Below, in pieces: positions 21,782 through 34,700 of a DNA stretch of 64,000 nt. The notes beneath the pieces were generated by a model. That model was not told the DNA's origin, made no database searches, and saw nothing but the letters and a program-made list of their open reading frames with translations. The stretch's first letter is position 1, and each line of letters begins with the position of its first letter. The translations under genes were made by a program, and so were the position numbers. Origin of the DNA: Rhinopomastus cyanomelas (taxonomy: Eukaryota > Chordata > Aves > Bucerotiformes > Rhinopomastidae); contig VXBP01005182.1 of NCBI GenBank assembly GCA_013400115.1, positions 36,013 through 100,012 of the forward strand, read 5' to 3'.

Positions 21782-23221
21782 ACAGAATCACAGAATCATG
21801 CAATCATAGAATCACACAAAAATCATAGAATCAATCGTTTTGTCTGGAAGGGACCTTTACAGATCATGTGGCAGGGAAGTCTGACTTCCTTCCCTGACTC
21901 CTTGATCTTCCATTAGACCAAGTTGCTTAAAGCCCCTTTCAACCTGATCTTGAACACTTCAGGTTTGTTGGCACCCTGTTCCAGTGTCCTACCACCCTCA
22001 ATATACAGAATTCCTTATGTCCAGTCTAAATCTGCTATCTTTCAGTTTAAAACCACTATCCCTTTCCCTGCTGCTATTGTGGTCTCTCTCTATCTTTCTT
22101 ACAAACATACTTTACGTCCTGAAAAGCTGCAATAAAGTCTCTGCAGCCTTCTCCAGGCTAAATAACCCCAACTTTCTTCATAAAGAAGGTGTTCCTGTCC
22201 TCCGGCTACTTTTGTGTCCCTTCTCTGAACCCATTGTGGGGGATCACTTCTCTCTTGAGCCAGACACAGTATGCCGAATCACCATGCTTCTTTTGATGCA
22301 GCCCAGGATACAATTGGTTGTCTGAACTGCAAGTAACCATTGCCAGCTCACACCCAATGTGCCAGCATCCTCAGGCACCTTCCTGCAGGACTGCTCTCAT
22401 TCCACTAATCAGCCAGCCTGCACTGATACTGGGGATTGCCTCTACTCAGCTGCAGGACCTTTCACTTTGCCTAGCTGATCTTCATGAAGTTCACAGGAAG
22501 ACACTCCTCCAGCCTGTGGAGGTACGTCTTGTTTGCTTCCCAACCCTCTAGCAAATCAGCTGCACTACTAATCTTGGCATGATCTGTAAACTTGCTGAAG
22601 GTACACTCAGTCCCACTATGTCATTCATGAGGATAATAAATATTAGTCCCATTACAGGTGCTTGACGGACATCACCTGTTGCTGATCTCCTTCTGGAAGT
22701 TTTGCTGCTGACTGCAAAACGTTAGATGCAGTGATGGAGTCATCCAGGTAATTTCTCATGCACCAAAGCATCCATCTAACAAATCTGTATCTGTCCAGTT
22801 TAGAGGCAAGAATACTGTGGGGACATTATGAAATGTCTCACAAAAGTCCAGTCAGAGGAAATCTGTCTCTTGTCCACAGATACAGTCACTCCATTGTAGA
22901 AGGCTATCAGAGTTGCCCTTGGTGAAGACATATTGTCTGTCTCTAATCACTTCTCTGTCTTCTGCATGCTTCAACATGTCTCCCAGGATGATCTGTTCCA
23001 CAATCTTACCATGGACAGAGGTGAAACTTTATGGTCAGTAGTTCCCAGGCTGCCCCTTTCAATCCTTTTTTAAAGTTGGTGTGCTGTTTCCCTTTTTCCA
23101 ATCACCAGGTCTCAACCTGACTGCCATAACTTTTGATATAGGATGACAAATAGTTTAGAACCTACATCTGCTAGACCTCTATGCACCCTGGGATCCATCT
23201 CATTAAATCCCACATCTCAGA
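21782..23221 (-). mobile_element. Long, old CR1 LINE copy, minus strand
   Basis: The left edge carries several degenerate tail units (cagaatcacagaatcatgca ... aatcatagaatcaat). Reading the minus strand upstream, the order matches CR1 ORF2: C-terminal coding, the segment complementary to 'cttctccaggctaaataacc', then 'atctgtaaacttgctgaagg' (the FADD/SKFAD region), 'ctcacaaaagtccag' (DFxKAFD region), and 'gatgatctgttccacaatct' (GKIVEQIIL). It reaches the segment before 'NYRP' at about 23200. About 1.4 kb is preserved with many small indels and stops, so it is an ancient copy retaining the entire palm region of the reverse transcriptase. Confidence 0.88.
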
Positions 23222-23639
23222 AGAGTGTTTAAACTAAAGCCTTAGTGCTTTTATTTACTCCCGTCAAAGGGAAAAATTCAAAAGAGCCTTTTGCCACAGA
23301 TTGAAAAGCATTTGCTTTCCAATAACCAGAGAGTGTACAAGGAAGTTAAAATATTTTTGATATATTACATTTGTCAGGTTATTTATCTAAGCACAAGCAA
23401 TCAATGAGGTAGTCATTCAATTAATGAGTGACTGAAATGATCAAATGCAGCTGTGTCCATGGCCCTGAGGTAAACTGGGTGTTTTAAAGAACCAATAACA
23501 GGGTGGCATCATCAAATCATCCCTAATTACATTGTTTTAGAAATATTCTCAGTGTTACTGTTACATCTTGTTTGATGAGGGAGAAGTGTTTCACCAGAGC
23601 CTTGTGAAGGCCCAACTGTGGGGAAAGCGAGCTGAATAG
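23222..23639. other. Unique intergenic DNA
   Basis: No repeat or gene was recognised. Confidence 0.45.
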
Positions 23640-23680
23640 TTGTTTCTTCCAACCAAAGTGATTGTGTGATTCTGTGATTA
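23640..23680 (+). mobile_element. CR1 tail remnant
   Basis: 'gtttcttccaaccaaagtga' followed by TTGTGTGATTCTGTGATT resembles the old CR1 tail on the plus strand. Only about 40 bases. Confidence 0.5.
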
Positions 23681-23969
23681 CAATTATTCACAGATCAGGG
23701 CTAGAAGTCTTCAGCTTCACATTTTCCTGTTTCTAACCCTCACACCACTGAAGTGATTGCTGAGTAAAGCAAAGAAATACGTGTGTGAAAGAAAAGTATA
23801 TGTAAAATGTCTTTACAGACAGTGTAAACTGTATCATCTCAGCACTTCAGAATATTTAATGGTCTTTATCTTCACAAACGCTCTATGAAGTAGGGAAGGG
23901 CTATTAATTATTAAGAACAAAGATTTAAAATACAGAAAGGAAAATGGTCAGCACTGAAACCAAACCAAG

Positions 23970-24375
23970 TGTCATGGTTTAAGCATACCCAGCCCACAAC
24001 AACTCACTCTGAACTTTCTCCAGTGCAATGTCAGGGGGGAAAAGACAAGAAAAGTCTTTGAGGGTCCACTCACAAATTATGGCCATAAGTGCATGACAGA
24101 CTTGGGGGTACATAATCAAATTAATTTAAACAAAACCACCAGCTAGTCACCAATTGAATGAGCGTACAACAATGATAAATACAACCTCATCCGGCTCTGC
24201 TACCTCTTTCACCCCAGCAGCACGGGATGGGCAGGACGTTGGAGTTTCAGTCAGTCTTAGTCTGTACTATGTTGTTTCTGCCTTTCTGCCCCTCAATCCT
24301 CCTCCTGAGAAAAGTTCTCATGGTGTGGCAATGGGGTGTCCCTTCCGTGAGTGACAATCCTATTTCTTCTAACAG
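23970..24375 (-). mobile_element. Probable ERV LTR fragment
   Basis: The left edge 'tgtcatggtttaagcatacc' resembles the terminus of avian ERV LTRs and shares 'tcatggttta' with the LTR at 16233. Blocks such as 'cacgggatgggcaggacgttgg' (read in part) and 'gagtgacaatcctatttctt' recall avian ERV LTR sequence. No right boundary, TATA box or poly(A) signal could be fixed, so the orientation is assumed from the shared terminus. Confidence 0.42.
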
Positions 24376-27300
24376 ATACACTGAGTTCTAGATAAAATGT
24401 TCCATGATGTTGTTGCTCATTTGAAAATCCTTTTATTGACAAGCTTTTTTGGTTTATTTTTGACATATGAAGTACTTGGGTTTGTCATTGCCTATATTTA
24501 AATATCTTCACGTGTATAATGAAGAGTTTTGCTGCTATTCATACCTACAAAATTCACAGCGATGTATATGCATAGACACAAGGAGAAAGAAGTATTCTTT
24601 TAAGAAATAAATAGTTCAGTAAAATTAGCTACCATGGTACAAGAAAGTTACTGAAGGGCCCCCTTTCCTTCTGAGAGATCTTTCTTCGTGGGTATTATTG
24701 AAGGACCATGTCCAACAGTCATCCTAGTTGTTAAACATTCTACGTCAGTGCAGAGTCTTCTTAATTTTAGTAGTATTTTGTGTTACTGGATCCAGGTGCA
24801 CAACTGAAGCCAAAGTCAGGACAGAGGGAGCATTGATCTGTGATGGTGCAGTAATTCCTGTATTTCTGTGTTATTGAATCACATCACATTTGAAAGTCAT
24901 CGAATTAAAATGAATATGCCTGTAAATAAATGCGAGGCATTTGCAGACCACAGCACAAGGTATGTCAAATTACTTTCTGAATGATTCAGCCAAAATTTCT
25001 AGATGACTCGGTCACACAATCCATAGAGTTTATAATTAAAAGTATGCAGGTGCATGAATATGGGTGCATTTTTCTCGGTTGTGCTTCAGAGACCTATAAG
25101 CCTCAGACACTGCTAGAGATGTGCCGAATTAACCGTGAATAATTCAGGTAGCCTGAGAACCTCTGCATCTGCTGTTTTTCAGAGAATCTGCATGTACTGT
25201 TATTAGCTTCTCTTCTACCCAATGCAATTATTTTTGAAACAGTTTCTTGCTATTTAAATGTGCAGCAGGTACTTGAGAGAAAAGCTCTTACCAAAAATAT
25301 AAAAATCCAGATGCGCTGCGTCAAGATTCTCCAAGATGTGTCAAGACATTAGTTTGGTGTCACAGCCTGATGTTATGTGCTTCTAAATGTCAAACATGAG
25401 AAAAAATAAATTACTGCTCAGATTTAGATAGACACTTCTGTTCTTACATGCAATATTCTATCTGAATCCCTGATTGCTTTGCAGAAGATCATGCCCCTAA
25501 CAAAAGTGCTTCTTCTACTGCGTTTCTGCCATCGCTCATTTTTTTTTCTTTCCTCCTCTTCAGTAAAACTGATTCATGCAGCACGTTTGGCTCTCTTATA
25601 CGCTTAGTTATCCTAGAATTATAACTGCAGGGAACTAGTTAAAAAGTGTTAGCAAAACAGAACAAGTTATTATAAACACAAAAGAAAAAAAATTACAGTT
25701 TGAAAGAGAATGCGACTATTTTGAGCTGAGTTCAGCTGTATGATCTACAGTCTCTTGAGTAGAGATGGATTAAGTATTTTTTGGCCTAAATATTTCCATT
25801 GAAAAATATAGTTTTTTTCAACCTAAAAATAACTAGAAAGAATGTTTTCTATTTCAAGATTTTAGAAAAAATATAACTTTTTTTCCTGTAATTAATTTTG
25901 CAAATGTTCTTGTGAAAGTAATTTGAGAAAAAAACCTTCTTTTGCAACTCTCGAAATTAAATGCATTTTTACTCAATAATAAAAAAATCCCTGCTTTTGA
26001 GAAAAGCAGCACAGTTTGTTCGTCTCAAAATAAGGTTTTTATCAGAGTAGACATGGTAGCAAGTGTTAATTATTTTCTCAGCTCTACTCCTGAGTTTAAA
26101 CAAGATCCGTGAGGGCACTGTGTAGCCCACATACATTTCAGGCTCTTCCTGACATTTTCCTTAAGACATTTTTCTTAACTTCTTGAGCTAAGTTAAGCTA
26201 AGTATTGAGCTAAGGAGAGGAAGGTAATCTTGAGGTGATTCTCTGCAGTAGACTGCTGGCGATCTTTGGTCTTACGGCGCATGTTTGTGGCTGTACGCTA
26301 CCCAGGAAAACCTGTGTTTTTCGCTAGAGTTATTGCTCGTCAGCCAAAGGTTGCTGACTCTTGCAGGCCAGGTTAACCAGTTGAGGCTGACTAGGAGACT
26401 GATACACTGGTTTTGCAGTGAGGTGGTAAAGGAGTCCTTGCTTTGAGAACTAATGCATACTCTGGCTCACTTCAGAGCACAAATGACACATTGCAGTCCC
26501 TAACGAATAACTTTATTAAAATCAGATATAAACTTCATCAAAATATATTTACTATTAAAAAGTGAAACTGAAATTGAAGGAGATTTGATCACTGTTTCTG
26601 GGGACCCAATGCTGTTCCTTAATGATGTGCTGGACCTCACATTCCATTGTTTGTTTGACCTCCAATCGCTGTCACCACTCTTTATAACACTTATGTAACC
26701 CCAGAAATGTATTTGTTATACCCAGCTTGGGTATGGGGCTGCATGTCTGTCACAGGCCTCATGTTACACACTTGCTGTGGTCTTCATACATTCTTCTGCC
26801 CACCAATGTCATACTGTCAATACATTGGGTTCAAGGTAAGAGAAACACCTTCATAATAAAGGCCGGGTTTTCCTCAGCTCTTTTATTGACAGCTGGTTAG
26901 ACTAGGTGGTCCTTAAAGCCTCTGATAACTCTGGAACCGTGTTTTACACTGACTCTGTAAAGCCCATTTTTGAATAAAGACACTTGGCAAAAACTTCTAG
27001 TTAATGTCCATTTAATTGCCAGGAGGCTGCAAGGGACCCTTGGAGAACTAGAGAGAGAGATAGGGACAGTCAGTCAGTGCCCAGCCCAGCCCAGCCCCAG
27101 CCATCCCTGTAAGGATGTTGCAGCTACAAGGAGTCAAAAACACTGACATCTTATACACGTTGAGATGATCTAGTTGTCTCTTTACAAAGTTCTAGATAAA
27201 AGGAAAATGTTCCAAAAGTTACCTTTTGGAAGAAACTGTTTGGTTTTACCTGACAGATGTCCTTCCTGGAAGCTAAACCCTTGTATCCACCTAATCTAGG

Positions 27301-30231
27301 CAAAATAAAGCACTCTCCATTTTCCCTATACTATAAAACAGTTTCACAGGATGTATTTCAGTTACTATCTCTTTAGGCTGAGTTTCCCTTCTACTAGATA
27401 AGAATTCATACTGTGATAATTGTTCTAACATTCGCACTTGCTCATGTGAATTGCACAGGTGTACAAACACATACACGTTTCCAAAGACATGTAAACATGT
27501 GTGAGAGCTTTAGATTTTCCATCATCAAGAAAACATAAAACACTACGAGGGATATTTCGTATGAAGGAGTACACGACCTATCTGGAAAAGAAAAAAGAAA
27601 CCCAAATGAATTATGGAACACAGAAGCCTCTAAAAGAAGGAAGGAGGGTACTGAATATGGAAATAAGGATTTTCAAGTTTCTGACTTGCAGCATCTTTTT
27701 GGTGAGCATTAATAGTGAAACTGCGCAGGCAACGTGAATCCCAGCAGAACGTACAAACCTTGAATCACAATTCATTTCCTTTTGTCTTTGCTGTAACAAT
27801 GAGAATATATGGAAATAGACCTCATATTTCTTCATTTTTGTTCTTTAAATTTTAGAAGGTGGGTGAGGGGGAGATTTTAGCTCGGTGACAGAAGTAATAA
27901 CACAAGCAGCTCTGTAGCTCTAGGTTCCACATTAACTATTTATATTATAGGGGTGCATGCTGTAGGAAGAAGTCCACTGAGTCACAGTAAAAGAGTGCTC
28001 AGATCCCAAAGTTTTGACAGGCTGGGCATTGCATGTACAAACACAAATGCTAAATCACTTGCCAAAGGTCACGGAAAAAGTCAATGGCAAAGCTCCGGAA
28101 AAACTCTTTTCAGACACAGGAAAAGGTCTTAACAAACTGACTGAGCTGATTTCCAACATCCCTTTTTGAGAGATCGTTGTTTTCATGAAATCCTTGATTT
28201 GAAGGAAGCTATTCACATGGAAAATCCTAATCCATCAGGATTAGGCCCAGAGCCCAGATCTGAATGTCACTTTGTGGCTTGTTGGTGATGAACTGCTGGC
28301 CCTGTTCGGAATCCACAGTCCTTTCCATGCTGAGTGAAGCCAGTCTGTACACTGCATTCATTTTTTTCACATATCTGAGCAACCCCAATATAATCGAGCC
28401 CTCTCAATGATGGATCTCAATGTTAGCAAAATCATAATGATATTGTTGTTGCTACTGCATTGATATTTTCCTAGCATTCCACACAGAGCTTGTGTCACCA
28501 CAGACAGACAAAGAAACTAATAAGCTTTAGTTACACTGGTGTTTGGACAAACTCCTCTCTCGAATTAGGTTGCACTTAAATCCAGACATTATTGCTCCTT
28601 CAGTTCTGTGGAAACCAGAAGAGTTAAATAATTTCAAGATTGCACCTGCCTTTATGGGTACAGAATTCAAACATAATTTTTGGAGGAGACAATCAAAAAA
28701 CCATAAAATTCAACTCTTCTCCTGGCATTTATGCTCAACACAGGAAGAAAATGAAGACATTAACCTGAGAACAGGCCTTTCACACAGGAACAAGCTAGCA
28801 GGAAACACATTAGTGTTACAACCGCTGTCAAAGCATGAGATTTAGAGGTGAGGGGAAAAAATTTTAAATTTTAAAGAACTTTTCTGAAGGGAATTATATT
28901 TTACCAAGTAATATCTCCCATTAATTTAACATGTTCATTGTTTTCCTACCCATAGCCATCAAATTACTCTTCCTTTTTTCGCATACAGTGCTGATATCTG
29001 CTGATGGATTACTTTGTTTACAGAGTCTGCAGCTCAACATATTTTGAAAACTGCTGCAATTCGGAAGTTAATAGCTGGTTCCCTTGAAAGTAGAAGGTCA
29101 GAATTAAAACTGCGCGTATCATGAGGCTGTCTCTGTGAATATGAGTTTGCAAACGATTTCTGAGGCACAAGCAGAACGTACAAAAGCCAAATTTATTGTG
29201 TAACTTTCAAACACTTAGGCATACATTTGAGATTGACTTTGATGTGTAGGTGTTTGAGACGCTTAAAAAATGGAGCAGTTTGGAGACCATTTGGACAAAT
29301 GATACTTCCTCCAACAATTGGGCAGCGATGGAAGCTGTGTCACTTCTAAGTGCATCTAAATTGCCTGGTACTATTAAGATGTCATTTAAGCTTCAGCAAT
29401 GTTTTTTCTGATTCTGAAACTGAGCACTTAAAATCTATGCCTTGTCCAAACACGTAATGAAAACATTATTTTTCACTTTCCTTTTAAGCCAGCCTTCCTT
29501 CACAGACACATACACATCCCAAGCAGAAAAGAAATAAAACAGCAAATTATGATGACATGTTCTATCAAATGCAGGAGGGAAATAGGATCTATCACTGTGT
29601 CAGTCTGGGTATAAGAGCTTTCTTCTAGGACTCAAGGGGATATTAAAATAAGAAAGCCTTTTTTATCACTTTATGTGATTCATGATTTAGAAGCAACACA
29701 CATGAGTTTCATAAGCCAAGGAAAAGCTTAGGCAGATACATAGTCACACAGAATAAGTGAAAAGGATTTTTGATTAAACCACTGAAGTGGACATAATAAT
29801 TTAGATGATTCTACGGCCAAATGAATGGGAGAAAGCTTGAGTGGAAGTTACTAAGTACAATTTACAAACAGACTGCTGTAATTTGTTTCTCTTATATCAT
29901 GATATATTCCTGCAGCACCTTAAATCAAGAAGAATCAAAGCACTGATGGGAATCTAGTACAAATCTTGTGTTCAGTAGTCAATGGAAGTGGGGCTTTTTC
30001 CCTCTGGTCAATCTTGTAGCCACTTTCTCCACTTCTTTCACTACAGATGCATGGAGGAAAGTACAGCTAGCTGCAACGCTGTCATTGCTCCCTCCCACAA
30101 CAGTGCACTAAACAATTTAGAAGTCGCTGACAGCATAAGTGTGTATAAGTGGAAGCTCAACAAATGGAAAAAAGTCTGAAAGACAGCCTACCCTTAGAAA
30201 AGGATGAGGATAATGTGTGTTGGGTAAATGT
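24376..30231. other. Large unique interval, no gene or transposon seen
   Basis: Nearly 6 kb of AT-rich DNA with no CR1 tail and no LTR, the longest repeat-free stretch here. A perfect short hairpin (CCTAATCC / GGATTAGG, four-base loop) is at 28226-28245. The 100-residue frame at 28543-28845 and smaller ones show no domain. A C-rich stretch with CCCAG repeats is at about 27078-27102. Confidence 0.5.
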
Positions 30232-31150
30232 GAATCTTACTGTCAGCAAGTTTGCTGATGACACAAAGCTGGGTGGTGTCGCTGACACCCCCGCAGACTG
30301 TGCTGCCATTCAGCGAGATCTGGACAGGCTGGAGAACTGGGCAGAGAAAAATCTAATGAGCTATAACAAGAGTAAGTGCAGAGTCTTGCATCTGGGCAAG
30401 AACAACCCTAGGTACCAGTATAGGCTGGGGACTGACCTGTTGGAGTGTAGTGTAGGGGAAAGGGACTTGGGGGTCCTGGTGGACAACAAGATGACTATGA
30501 GCCAGCAATGTGCTCTTGTGGCCAAGAAGGCCAACAGCATCCTGGGGTGGATTAGAAGAGGGGTGGTTAGCAGATCAAGAGAGGTTCTTCTCCCCCTCTA
30601 CTCTGCCCTGGTGAGACCACACCTGGAGTATTGTGTCCAGTTCTGGGCTCCTCAGTACAAGAGGGATGTGGAGCTGCTGGAGAGAGTTCAGCGTAGGGCA
30701 ACAAAGATGATAAGAGAGGTGGAACACCTCCCTTATGAGGAGAGGTTGAGGGAGCTGGGTCTCTTTAGCTTGGATAAGAGGAGACTGAGGGGTGACCTCA
30801 TTAATGTCTACAAATATTTGAGGGGTGGGTGTCAGGAGGATGGCACTGGGCTGTTCTCGGTGTCATGTAGTGATAGGACAAGGGGCAATGGTTGTAAGCT
30901 GGAACATAGAAGGTTCCACATCAACCTGAGAAGGAACTTCTTCACGGTGAGAGTGACGGAGCACTGGAACAGGCTGCCCAGGGGGGTTGTGGAGTCTTCT
31001 TCTCTGTTCTTGAGTTCAAGACTCGACTGGACAGGTTCCTGTGTGACTTGGTTTAGGTGATCCTGCTGTTGCAGGTGGATTGGACTAGATGATCTTTCGA
31101 GGTCCCTTCCGATCCGTAATGATTCTATGATTCTATGATTCTATGATTCC
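30232..31150 (+). mobile_element. Youngest-looking CR1 LINE with open ORF2 C-terminal half
   Basis: An open frame (30149-31060, CR1 homology from about 30232) encodes the reverse transcriptase catalytic motif FADDTKLGG (FADD at 30251-30262) and the thumb/C-terminal part of ORF2: CRVLHLGKNNPRYQYRLG, KANSILGWIRRGVVSRSREV, EYCVQFWAPQYKRDVELLER, EERLRELGLFSLDKRRLRGD and RRNFFTVRVTEHWNRLPRGVV. The last 20 residues diverge from the family because of a small frameshift near 31005-31015, so the normal stop is missed. The tail is nearly perfect: 'gatctttcgaggtcccttcc' and three to four ATTCTATG octamers (31121-31149). The 5' end, with endonuclease and reverse transcriptase fingers, is missing, so it cannot move by itself. 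The first 27 residues of the open frame are flanking DNA. Confidence 0.97.
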
Positions 31151-31596
31151 CAGTGTATGCCTCAAATCCCATCTTTCAAATGTGTCCTCATACAATGAGG
31201 TGCAACAAGGGTTACTTGTTTGTTCAAAACTAATTATTTTTTCTTAATGTTCTTAACATTAGTTCTTACAGAAAACAGACAAATAAATAAATACCAAGTT
31301 GCTAAGATCAATGCTCAGTATGCCAATAATCCTGGATCGCTCAGGCTCTCTATTCTGTATGTGTTGATGAGATTTGCATTTGGATTGTGAGATTTCATAG
31401 CCAGAAAATCTCTTCCAATATTTTACAGTCCCCGCTCTGATGGGAAACTTATTCCACAGCCTGAGCTTCCAGGCAGTACAGGACTCAAATTGTGTTTCAT
31501 AAGGAAATTGATGCCTAAATACTTCACTCACTTTGATGTGTACTTCATAAGCAAGGGACTTTTCATACACTGATGATAATTTAAAGAGCAGTAGAA
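31151..31596. other. Unique spacer between two CR1 copies
   Basis: AT-rich, no repeat recognised. The 131-residue minus-strand frame at 31259-31654 overlaps the next CR1 and is not a CR1 frame; probably chance. Confidence 0.45.
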
Positions 31597-31768
31597 ATGT
31601 ACTAGGAAGAAGTTCTTTACTGAGAGTGGTTGGGCACTGGCACAGGCTGCACAAGAAAGTGCTAGAGCACTTGAGGCCATGGTCTAGAGCTTAGGGAGAT
31701 GTTGGGATGAGGGGTCGACTTGATGATCCTGGAGGTCCTTTCCAGCAATGATGATTCTATGATTCTAG
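31597..31768 (+). mobile_element. Short old CR1 3' fragment
   Basis: 'aggaagaagttctttactga' and 'gttgggcactggcacaggct' are ORF2 C-terminal coding sequence. The tail 'tgatgatcctggaggtcctt' and 'gatgattctatgattctag' follow after an internal shortening around 31655. It terminates in the palindrome at 31756-31777. Confidence 0.88.
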
Positions 31769-31777
31769 AATCATAGA
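31756..31777. repeat. 22-base perfect palindrome at a CR1 tail
   Basis: CR1 tail units ending ATTCTAG are directly followed by their reverse complement (AGAATCATAGA), giving a perfect 22-base palindrome centred between 31766 and 31767. Confidence 0.9.
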
Positions 31778-34700
31778 GAATATAGTGATGACATGGAGCT
31801 GGCAAGGCAGTAGCTGTGTTCCCAAAACTGAAGACTTTGTCATTAGAAATCTACAGCTATAAAAGTGTAAATCCAGAATTATCTTTACTATAGAGAGTCA
31901 CGGAAGGTGTGAGAAATCAAAATATCTGCATTGCTTCAGCGGGGAGAGGAAGGTAGAAAAGAAAATATTGCTTTCCACAGAGACGTCCAGAATTCAGCAG
32001 TGATTTGGCATTCAAATCAACTACAGTTTCTCACGATTATTTTAGGACTTACATGAATTGTTATGCAATGAAACCTTTTACCTGTGAGATGCTAGCCTAG
32101 TGAAAAGCCTAAATTCAGTAGCAGGTACATAATCTGCCCTTGTTTTCCTGACCACCGGTTGTGGGTTTTTGATATGTCTTTTCTATTCATTTTCTTGACA
32201 GCATTCCACGTTAAGGACAGACTTATCATGCACAATACCAACTTTGCAAATATGGAGGGGGGGCGAAAGTCTTTCAACCAGCCACTGTCTTCAGCTACAA
32301 GAGCTTTTGTAGACCTATATCAGAAAACAGTGGTTTTGACAAATGCAATGTGATTCAGTTTGAAACAAAAACATTGTTTATACTGAATTACTGTGAAACT
32401 GAGAACCTAACCCTAATTATCCTCTTGCAATAAAACCTACATGTTGTGTGATAAAAAAGAATGCATATTAAAAGAAGACTTATCACTATATTATTGGACA
32501 GTAATTTTATCTGTGCTCAAGTAATTTATTTAGTAGTTAAATTTAGAAGTGGATTCTTTCCAGAAGGTTTCAGTACCAGATCATCTCTGAAGTGCAGCAC
32601 CAGAGAAATGAATACAGTAAGACAATATGCTTTCACTACAGTAATAAGTGAAATTCAGCACTGAGATGCAAACATGTTCAACTGAGTGTCCCTTACTTCA
32701 GCTTCATTAGAGTTCAGCTTTCTAATCGATAACTGAGTCAGTCATTGCTGCAGGCAATCTGAGGAGATGAAAGTGAGAAAAAATACTGTTCTTGGAAGTA
32801 TCATTTCCAGGGGATAGTAGCTCAAGGGTTCACAGTTACGTGCCACCAAAGCACTGACTCAGCCACTGATCTAAAATGTCCTTGGGAGAATTTACCCCTT
32901 GGAGCAGTTGGAAATTTCCAGCAGAAACTGTTCTGGTCAGAGTTTTAAATTCTAAATGCTCACCATGGACAGGAACATGATAAACACTGGATTCAGATAA
33001 ATCAATAACTTATCTAAGAACCCGTCTGTACTGTAGACATGTACTTATGAATCATTCAGATTCACCCATCAAAAGAAAATAGAACCCCACATAGGCACCA
33101 TTAGAGTCAACTGGTCAATCTCCCCCAAATTACAAAAAATTGCCTGACATTCAACACAAAATCTCCAGTTTTTCCTACTGTAAAACAAACTGGGTAAAAA
33201 GAACAATAAAACAGTCTATTTTGGGGTGTTTTTTTTCATTTCATCACATCATTTCACTGCAATTGAAGGAAATCATAAAATCTGGGCAGCACTTTAAAAT
33301 AGCCTGAATACCTGTTTTAAAACTTTCATGAAAAGGTCTAGCAAGCTTGCTTGCTCTTTTTCAGCACTAGCAGATTTTTAAAGCACTTACCGGAGAGCCT
33401 GAACTAGTAGCTTTGAAGTGACAATCAGCAATTCTGTTCTGTGGTTTTGACTACTGTTCACTCTTCTGGGACTCTTCTCTGGGCTCTGCCTCTACTGCAG
33501 CCTCATTCTGCTGTCCAAGGGTCATACTGTTTGAGATGATGCAAAAAGTTGTTCTCATGCAAATTATTTATCTATTTTTAGCAAAGCAATTAACCAAACT
33601 ACCAAAACAGCTTGAGTCCTCCTAACATTTCCAAGACTAATGCTTTCTTCTTTGATTTCATGTTGTTCCTTAGCAAAGTGATGCTTGTGCAGTTATATAG
33701 CTTTTGTGTATATTTCTGCATAAGTTCTACTCAAAATGTATCTTGAACACAGTTTTTGTGTTCAACCAAAAAGACCTTTGACAAGTCTCCTTTACTAAAC
33801 CTTAGGGTTGCTGAAGTAGCACAAAATGAAGGCTTCGAAGAGAAGAGAGGTAATTAACATGTCATTCTCTTCTACAATTCCCTGTGAGGGGATGCATCAC
33901 AAACTCAGTCTTTGCTAGATGTCAATAAAACTACTCTGGAGAGAGATGCTATGATTCCACCACTGATACTGAAATCCCTCAAACCTCGTGCTGTATCAGG
34001 CATTGGCGATTCCAGTAGCACTACCTATTCCTAAGAGAATGAGGCTTCAGTGTTTCTGTTCTCCATGAGACAATCACTAGTTCGTGAATGCAGAGGCACG
34101 TCTCCTGATTATCAAATATTTGCTTTTGGCTATAGTGTAAAGCACAGTGCAGAGGAACCCTGCCCAGAATATTGATCTAACATACCTTTTCAGAAGCAGA
34201 AACATGCCTAATTTGAACATCTTAGTAAAAAATAAAAGGGTCTACTGAGACAACTTTTGAAGATTAAGTATCGTTTAAGCAACAAGAAGAAAATTTGGGT
34301 TTAAAACTGAGTTAATTTTAAATGGAGGTTGATCATTTGTGATGTTTATGGTGTAACTACAGAAGCGTTAAGATTCTGTAGCGTTATGGGGTCTGGCAGT
34401 TCCCTAGGGCCAGGGGCCAATTTGATTCTCCAGGTCAGCAGGGCAAGGCAGGAACAGGGTAGAGCAGGGGACATTGTGGCATCAAGAGGCAGTGCCAGCC
34501 CTGGAGTCCAGTATCTTCCTGGTTATGGGGATGGGCCAAGGCCAGGGCTGAATGTTGGCCATTGATGGGAGTGGTCTTGTGGGTTCCAGGGACAGAGAGA
34601 GAAAGCTTCTTTCAGAGCTGGGGGTCAATGTCCTATGATGTCAATGGGACATAGACAGATAGGCCAGGGTGCCTGAAATGGACTCCAGAGCCACAGACAG

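Noticed and set aside
26886..26960. Possible CR1 tail ('ggttagactaggtggtcctt')
   Set aside because: Only one short block is similar and there are no octamers or ORF2 sequence beside it.
27078..27102. CCCAG repeats as a minisatellite or promoter
   Set aside because: Only a few units over about 25 bases; no other promoter signal nearby.
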